Below the pieces are notes generated by a model. That model had not been told where the DNA came from. It saw nothing but the letters and a program-made list of their open reading frames with translations, and searched no databases. From SIG299 sp964544055 (GTDB lineage Bacteria > Bacillota > Clostridia > Lachnospirales > Lachnospiraceae): 64,000 bases of DNA. A program made the translations under genes and the position numbers. This document shows, one piece after another, positions 59,256 through 64,000 of the stretch; the first letter of the stretch is position 1; each line of letters begins with the position of its first letter. The stretch is taken from positions 114,129 through 178,128 of the forward strand of contig CAZJAA010000002.1 of NCBI GenBank assembly GCA_964544055.1, written 5' to 3'.

Positions 59256-60341
59256 CTATTCTGCATTTTCCATGTATGTCATGTACTTAACAACCATGAG
59301 TGCAATCTTGAACGTAATTGCATCTTCAAAAACTCGCAAGTCAAGATTTGTTGTCTTTTGCAGCTTATCCAGACGGTAGACCAGTGTATTTCTGTGAATG
59401 TAAAGCTGTCTGGAAGTTTCGGAAACATTCAGGCTGTTCTCGAAAAACTTATTGATGGTTACCAGTGTTTCTTCATCAAATTCATCCAATGACTTTCCAT
59501 CGAAAATTTCTTTAATGAACATTTTGCACAACGACATCGGAAGCTGGTAAATCAGACGACCAATCCCCAGATTGGAATAAGCTACCACATTTCTGTCGCT
59601 GTAGAAAATTTTTCCTACGTCCAGTGCCATTTTTGCTTCTTTATAGGAACGAGATACGTCGCGAATTTCATTGACAATGGTTCCATACGCTACGTTAACC
59701 TTGGTCATTGCTTCCGTATTCAGCATATCAAGGACAACTTTGGCTGTTTTATTTAAGTCTTCGTAGGTTTCATTTGCCTTTAATTCTTTTACGATAATAA
59801 TATTTTTTTCATCGACTGCCGTAATAAAATCTCTGGTTTTTCCTGCAAACAGGCTACGGATGGTTTCTAACGCATTGGTATCTTTTTCATTTTTTGTTTC
59901 TATAATGAAAACAACACGTCTTGCTTCCGCCTCAATGTGAAGCTTTTTGGCGCGATTGTAAATATCCACCAAAAGGAGATTATCCAACAGCAGATTTTTG
60001 ATAAAATTATCTTTATCGTATCGCTCTTTATAGGCAACCAACAGATTCTGGATTTGAAACGCTGCAAGCTTTCCTACCATGTAAACATCATCACTGTCAC
60101 CTCTTGCCAGCAAAACATATTCTAACTGGTGCTCATCAAATACCTTAAAAAACTGGAATCCCTGCAGCACCTGACTGTCTGCCGGAGAGTCCACAAATGC
60201 CAGAACAGCATTTTCGTATACCTCTGCATTTGGAATTGTAGATGCAAGCACCTTTCCTTCCGTATCTAAGACACAAATATCAATTCTGGTAATTGTTTTT
60301 AACCCTTCTATGGTACTTTGTAAAATCTGATTGGATATCAT
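59256..60341 (-). CDS. CdaR/PucR-type transcription regulator
   Basis: 361 aa. The N-terminal two thirds contains a putative sugar-diacid recognition or PAS-like region (DTEGKVLASTIPNAEVYENA) and a GGDEF-like linker. The C-terminal helix-turn-helix of the PucR family is NVSETSRQLYIHRNTLVYRLDKLQK. CdaR proteins respond to sugar diacids or related compounds. Transcribed alone; its targets are not obvious. Confidence 0.85.
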   Translation of the reverse strand: MISNQILQSTIEGLKTITRIDICVLDTEGKVLASTIPNAEVYENAVLAFVDSPADSQVLQGFQFFKVFDEHQLEYVLLARGDSDDVYMVGKLAAFQIQNLLVAYKERYDKDNFIKNLLLDNLLLVDIYNRAKKLHIEAEARRVVFIIETKNEKDTNALETIRSLFAGKTRDFITAVDEKNIIIVKELKANETYEDLNKTAKVVLDMLNTEAMTKVNVAYGTIVNEIRDVSRSYKEAKMALDVGKIFYSDRNVVAYSNLGIGRLIYQLPMSLCKMFIKEIFDGKSLDEFDEETLVTINKFFENSLNVSETSRQLYIHRNTLVYRLDKLQKTTNLDLRVFEDAITFKIALMVVKYMTYMENAE

Positions 60342-60438
60342 AAACCCTTTACCTCACATTCTTTGCCCCAAAATATCTTTTGTACATAATTATATACTCT
60401 TATATGTTACCACAAAAGCCGCAAAATTTCAAGAATTC

Positions 60439-63054
60439 TTATTCAGTTCTTAATGCCTCCACCGGATCCTTTTTCGCAGCAACCCTTGATGGAATCAGAC
60501 CAGCAATCAATGTCAGTGTTACACTGATAATCACCAGAATGGTTCCGCCTGCCAGCGGCAGTTTTGCCACATTCGGAATCTGTGAAAAATGATAAATAAT
60601 CGCATTAATCGGGATACACAAAAGCACGGTAACGCCAACACCAAGCAGACCGGATACCAGACCAACAATCATTGTTTCCGCATTAAATACGCGGGAAATA
60701 TCCTTCTTTGAGGCACCAATGCTTCGCAAAATGCCAATTTCCTTTGTACGTTCCAATACAGAGATATAGGTAATAATACCAATCATAATTGAAGACACTA
60801 CCAGGGAAATTGAAACAAAGGCAATCAGTACATAGGAAATAACATTGATAATTGTACTGATGGATGACATCATAATTCCAATGTAGTCCGTATAGGAAAT
60901 CTGATTTTCTTCTTTTCCGGCACGCTCCATGGCATCATTATATTCGGAAATTTTATCCTCAATTAAATCTTTCGATGCAAAGTCAACCGGATAAATGCTG
61001 ATGGAGCTTGGATTGTCCAGCTCTGCTACCCCAAACAGTGTCAGATTACCTTCGTAAGTTGCCTGGGATACTGCACCCTGAGCATACTGTTCTTTCAACA
61101 TTTCCAGTTCTTCCGGTGACAAAGATGCCATATATGCCTGCTGCTCCGGTGTCAGTGTGCTCATGTCCATTGCTTCGTTCTGGGCATCTTCTGCTGCCTC
61201 TGAATCCAAAAACGGCTTGCCGGTCAGAACATCCGTCTCCGGGTCATTCTTCTGGGCAATTACAATATCCTGCTTCGCTGTTTCTTCAATAATATATTCG
61301 GTTAATTCTTTTGTATAACCCACCGTGCCTGTAATAGAGGTTGCCACCGCATCAGCCTTTGGACGCACAATACCTACGACCTTAAGCTCCAATGCATCCG
61401 AAAGAATCTTTTCCAGATAGGTTTCGCTTTCCGAAAAATCTTCCCAATAACCAAGCTCCTCATTATAAGAATAAAAATCTGTATTTAAAACCACTTTATA
61501 AGTCTGGCTCAGTAATTCATCATAGGTAAATGTTCTTCCATCGTCTTCAATTTCCTTGGATTGTGTAAAATTCTTTATCAGTTCCTGATCCTTCAGACCA
61601 AGGGTAAACAAAGCCGTATCCATAATGTAGTTTTTTTCAGTAATAACAAAAATAACTTCTTCCTTGGATTCCGGCCAGCGTCCTGCAACAACATCATACT
61701 GGGAATCTAAAAGTTCCTGATTGTCTAACAACTCACAAAAAGCATCCAGATCTGTGCCTCCCATGACGCTCATGGAGGACATTGTGTCGTACATAGACAT
61801 CATGCTTTCCATGCCAAGTGTTTTCATTACCGTGCTCGGATTGACCTGAAGTGTATTTCCTTTAATATCCGTTCCGTAAATTCTCAAATTAGCATCATAA
61901 CCAAACTGGATTGCCGTAGTCAGTTCATCAAAACCATTTGCTTCATCCAAAAGATATTTTCTAAATTCGCCCAGATTATTCGCCTGTTTTTCTGCAACCA
62001 TGGCATTGTACATTTCAGTCATAACAACCATTGGACGAACCACATCATCCTCATAGTCTTCTGCACTTCCTTCATATTTGCCTGACATAGACCCAAGCAT
62101 GGCACTCATGTCCATACTTTCATCCTGCAACGTAATCGGATAATTTGACAGAGTATCCTCCTGAACCTTGTCAATGTATGCCTGAAATCCGCTCGATAAC
62201 GAAAGAATTAAGGCAATTCCGATAATGCCTATGCTTCCCGCAAAAGCGGTCATAAAGGTTCTGCCTTTTTTGGTCATCAGGTTATTCATGCTCAAGCCCA
62301 TGGCCGTTTTTAAAGACATGGATTTCATCTTTCCTTTTTCTTTTGTGACTGCTGGAAGAATTTCTTCATCTTCCTTCTGATATGGTCTGGAATCATCCAC
62401 TACGTTTCCGTCCAGCAATTTGATAATTCTGGACGAATACTGTTGTGCCAACTCCGGATTATGGGTAACCATAATAATCAGACGGTCTTTGGAAATTTCC
62501 TTTAATAATTCCATAATCTGAACACTCGTTGCCGAGTCAAGCGCACCGGTTGGCTCATCGGCCAGAAGAATTTCCGGATCATTGATTAAAGCACGGGCAA
62601 TTGCCACACGCTGCATCTGTCCGCCGGACATCTGGTTTGGCTTTTTATGAATCTGATCCGCCAGACCAACTCTCGACAATACCTCAATGGCACGTTTTCT
62701 TCTTTCCGCTTTGGAAACACCAGACAACGTCAGTGCCAGTTCAACGTTGGCCAGTACCGTCTGATGCGGAATCAGATTATAGCTTTGGAAGACAAAGCCG
62801 ATAGAATGATTTCGATAAGTATCCCAGTCTCTGTCCTTAAATTTTTTGGTCGATTTTCCATTGATAATCAAATCGCCGCTGGTATATTGATCCAGTCCGC
62901 CAATAATATTTAACAATGTTGTTTTGCCACAGCCGGATTGCCCTAAAATAGAAACAAACTCACTGTTTCGAAACGTCAGACTGACACCTTTTAGTGCCTC
63001 TACTTCGGTATCGCCTGTTGTATATTTTTTTACAATGTCTTTTAATTGAAGCAT
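60439..63054 (-). CDS. fused ABC transporter ATPase-permease (MacB-like)
   Basis: 871 aa. Residues 1-225 are an ATPase (LGQSGCGKTTLLNI, VFQSYNLIPH, MSGGQMQRVAIARA, ILLADEPTGALD). A spacer leads to a permease with one helix near 270 (FAGSIGIIGIALILSLSSG), a long extracytoplasmic domain, and three C-terminal helices of the FtsX/MacB type (ERTKEIGILRSIGASKKDIS). It likely works by mechanotransmission on an exported substrate. The ATG at 63054 has GGAGAAA upstream; the longer frame is not supported. No partner membrane-fusion protein is present. Confidence 0.88.
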   Translation of the reverse strand: MLQLKDIVKKYTTGDTEVEALKGVSLTFRNSEFVSILGQSGCGKTTLLNIIGGLDQYTSGDLIINGKSTKKFKDRDWDTYRNHSIGFVFQSYNLIPHQTVLANVELALTLSGVSKAERRKRAIEVLSRVGLADQIHKKPNQMSGGQMQRVAIARALINDPEILLADEPTGALDSATSVQIMELLKEISKDRLIIMVTHNPELAQQYSSRIIKLLDGNVVDDSRPYQKEDEEILPAVTKEKGKMKSMSLKTAMGLSMNNLMTKKGRTFMTAFAGSIGIIGIALILSLSSGFQAYIDKVQEDTLSNYPITLQDESMDMSAMLGSMSGKYEGSAEDYEDDVVRPMVVMTEMYNAMVAEKQANNLGEFRKYLLDEANGFDELTTAIQFGYDANLRIYGTDIKGNTLQVNPSTVMKTLGMESMMSMYDTMSSMSVMGGTDLDAFCELLDNQELLDSQYDVVAGRWPESKEEVIFVITEKNYIMDTALFTLGLKDQELIKNFTQSKEIEDDGRTFTYDELLSQTYKVVLNTDFYSYNEELGYWEDFSESETYLEKILSDALELKVVGIVRPKADAVATSITGTVGYTKELTEYIIEETAKQDIVIAQKNDPETDVLTGKPFLDSEAAEDAQNEAMDMSTLTPEQQAYMASLSPEELEMLKEQYAQGAVSQATYEGNLTLFGVAELDNPSSISIYPVDFASKDLIEDKISEYNDAMERAGKEENQISYTDYIGIMMSSISTIINVISYVLIAFVSISLVVSSIMIGIITYISVLERTKEIGILRSIGASKKDISRVFNAETMIVGLVSGLLGVGVTVLLCIPINAIIYHFSQIPNVAKLPLAGGTILVIISVTLTLIAGLIPSRVAAKKDPVEALRTE

Positions 63055-63150
63055 ACATTTTCTCCGTTTCTGATCTAAGCGTTTTTTGTTTACGTTTTTT
63101 AAGTATATACCATTTTGGCAAAATTTCAACTGTAAACTGCTTAACAATTC

Positions 63151-63220
63151 ATAAAAAAAGAATGAACTCCTCTGTTTTTGATGCATTTCACGTCATTTTC
63201 TGAGTGCATCAAGACCGAGG
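63151..63220 (-). terminator. second hairpin between the ABC genes
   Basis: TTGATGCA/TGCATCAA (63178-63185 with 63205-63212), extended by CCTC/GAGG (63169-63220), with a seven-base A-run at 63153-63159, so T's on the minus strand. It lies after the sugar-ABC gene's terminator and before the fused ABC gene; terminator or attenuator. Confidence 0.55.
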
Positions 63221-63256
63221 AAAGAAATTTCAAGGAACTGTCATGGAAAAATTAAA

Positions 63257-63282
63257 ACCGGACACCCTAAAGGATGTCCGGT
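63257..63282 (-). terminator. terminator of the sugar-ABC ATPase gene
   Basis: ACCGGACA...TGTCCGGT with an inner CC/GG (63257-63266 with 63272-63282, one mismatch) lies 11 bases beyond the stop, followed by T's on the minus strand. Confidence 0.75.
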
Positions 63283-63293
63283 ATGTATTCTGA

Positions 63294-64000
63294 TTAGTGA
63301 GTAATAATCTGCTCTGTTTCCTTATCGAAAATATGAATTTTGGAAAGGTCAAGAGCAACCTGGATTGTGTCACCAGGTCTTGCAGTTGTACGAGGATTTA
63401 CTCTTGCTGTGATGTCTACGGTATCAGCGATCGTGAAGTATAAGAATACTTCGGCACCAAGTAACTCGTAAACTCTTACTGTAGCATCAAATGCACTGTC
63501 CTTGGAGGTTTCGATGAATACCTGCTCATCCTTAATATCTTCTGGACGAATACCAAGAATAACTTCCTTGCCAACATAGCCGCCTTCGATTAACTTCTTG
63601 CCGCGTGCTTCCGGAAGCTTGATGGAACGCTCTGCAAAATGAAGAGTTACATCGTTGCCTTCTTTTTCTACCTGGCAGTTGATGAAGTTCATCTGAGGAG
63701 ATCCCATGAAACCTGCTACGAAGAGGTTGTCTGGTCTGTCATATAAGTTCTGAGGTGTATCAACCTGCTGGATAACACCATCCTTCATAACGATGATTCT
63801 GGTACCAAGTGTCATAGCCTCAGTCTGGTCATGTGTTACATAGATGATGGTTGTCTGTAATTTCTGGTGTAACTTGGAGATTTCGATTCTCATCTGTACT
63901 CTGAGCTTAGCATCCAAGTTGGAAAGAGGCTCATCCATGAGGAACACCTTAGGATTACGAACGATAGCACGACCCATGGCAACACGCTGTCTCTGACCAC
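63294..64000 (-). CDS. sugar ABC transporter ATPase (UgpC/MsmK-type), 5' end outside window
   Basis: The last 235 or so residues are visible; the frame is open to the right edge (GQRQRVAMGRAIVRNPKVF is the signature region). Walker B is VFLMDEPLSNLD, the switch region VTHDQTEAMTLG, and the C-terminal OB-type regulatory domain includes VGKEVILGIRPEDI. This is the shared ATPase that powers several carbohydrate importers. The start codon is not in the window. Confidence 0.9.
   Translation of the reverse strand, partial: GQRQRVAMGRAIVRNPKVFLMDEPLSNLDAKLRVQMRIEISKLHQKLQTTIIYVTHDQTEAMTLGTRIIVMKDGVIQQVDTPQNLYDRPDNLFVAGFMGSPQMNFINCQVEKEGNDVTLHFAERSIKLPEARGKKLIEGGYVGKEVILGIRPEDIKDEQVFIETSKDSAFDATVRVYELLGAEVFLYFTIADTVDITARVNPRTTARPGDTIQVALDLSKIHIFDKETEQIITH

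Noticed and set aside
63169..63220. Riboswitch before the fused ABC transporter
   Set aside because: A single simple hairpin followed by a T-run is better explained as a second terminator or read-through barrier.
1..64000. tRNA, rRNA or CRISPR arrays
   Set aside because: No cloverleaf, rRNA-conserved segment or regularly spaced repeat was recognised on either strand by eye; a dedicated search could still find a short tRNA.

Overview
The window reads as a chromosomal segment of an anaerobic, spore-forming, low-to-mid GC Firmicute, most likely a gut Lachnospiraceae-type Clostridium. The reasons are a cotJABC spore-coat operon, an Fe-S-dependent L-serine dehydratase, indolepyruvate:ferredoxin oxidoreductase, a TnpV-type transposon remnant, AGGAGG-type ribosome binding sites and AT-rich intergenic regions with many Rho-independent hairpins. 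Most genes lie on the minus strand. I saw no rRNA, tRNA or CRISPR array.

Layout. 0-2.4 kb: two small plus-strand genes meeting an orphan AraC-type response regulator. 2.4-10.1 kb: an accessory block with a Nudix hydrolase, an HTH-Fic protein, a Phd/ParE-type toxin-antitoxin pair with its own operator, a YdcF-like membrane protein, a truncated AAA ATPase and a complete type III restriction-modification pair. 10.3-13.9 kb: CotH kinase, DUF4956 membrane protein and VTC polyphosphate-polymerase-like protein in one operon. 14.0-17.3 kb: a decayed DUF2975/XRE pair followed by mobile-element debris (TnpV, a small partner ORF, a C-terminal fragment) flanking a membrane protein and an alpha/beta hydrolase. 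17.3-21.6 kb: flavin reductase, pnuC, MATE pump, S1-domain protein. 21.7-31.2 kb: an apparent eight-gene operon with an acyl-CoA ligase, iorA, iorB, paaK, an ACT protein, an amidohydrolase, a sodium symporter and a membrane-anchored Ntn amide hydrolase, which together suggest aromatic or aryl-acid metabolism. 31.4-38.7 kb: HAD phosphatase, DUF975, DUF368 (PopT-type), a Cthe_2159-type lipoprotein, VanZ and cotJABC. 38.7-44.4 kb: a nuclease-helicase fusion, DUF1292, a RACo-like ASKHA ATPase, c-di-AMP receptor darA and a trigger-factor-like lipoprotein. 44.5-52.7 kb: GH105 hydrolase, MgtC, serine dehydratase, release factor 3 and two frameshifted loci. 52.8-56.1 kb: threonine-branch operon (ACT protein, homoserine dehydrogenase, apgM-like putative homoserine kinase). 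56.2-64 kb: ftsEX with an S41 protease, a CdaR-type regulator, a fused MacB-like ABC transporter and a partial sugar-ABC ATPase.

The most unusual signal is non-coding. A roughly 90-110 nt element recurs upstream of at least four genes (apgM-like, hom, DUF975, VanZ), always in the same orientation and ending at the ribosome binding site. Its closing stem and an internal hairpin vary between copies in ways that largely keep pairing. The 3' strand of the closing stem can instead pair with the Shine-Dalgarno sequence in a short (Y)UCC-RGAAU-GGAG hairpin, and this shorter motif also precedes cotH, the amidohydrolase, darA and mgtC. It looks like a family of cis-regulatory RNA elements; I do not recognise it as a described class.

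Other points of interest are a conserved-looking VTC/DUF4956/CotH module of unknown function, a cotJA ribosome binding site buried in the terminator of the preceding gene, an exported FKBP/trigger-factor-like protein, and several recently broken genes (AAA ATPase, DUF2975/XRE, a two-frameshift ORF and a split J-domain membrane protein).
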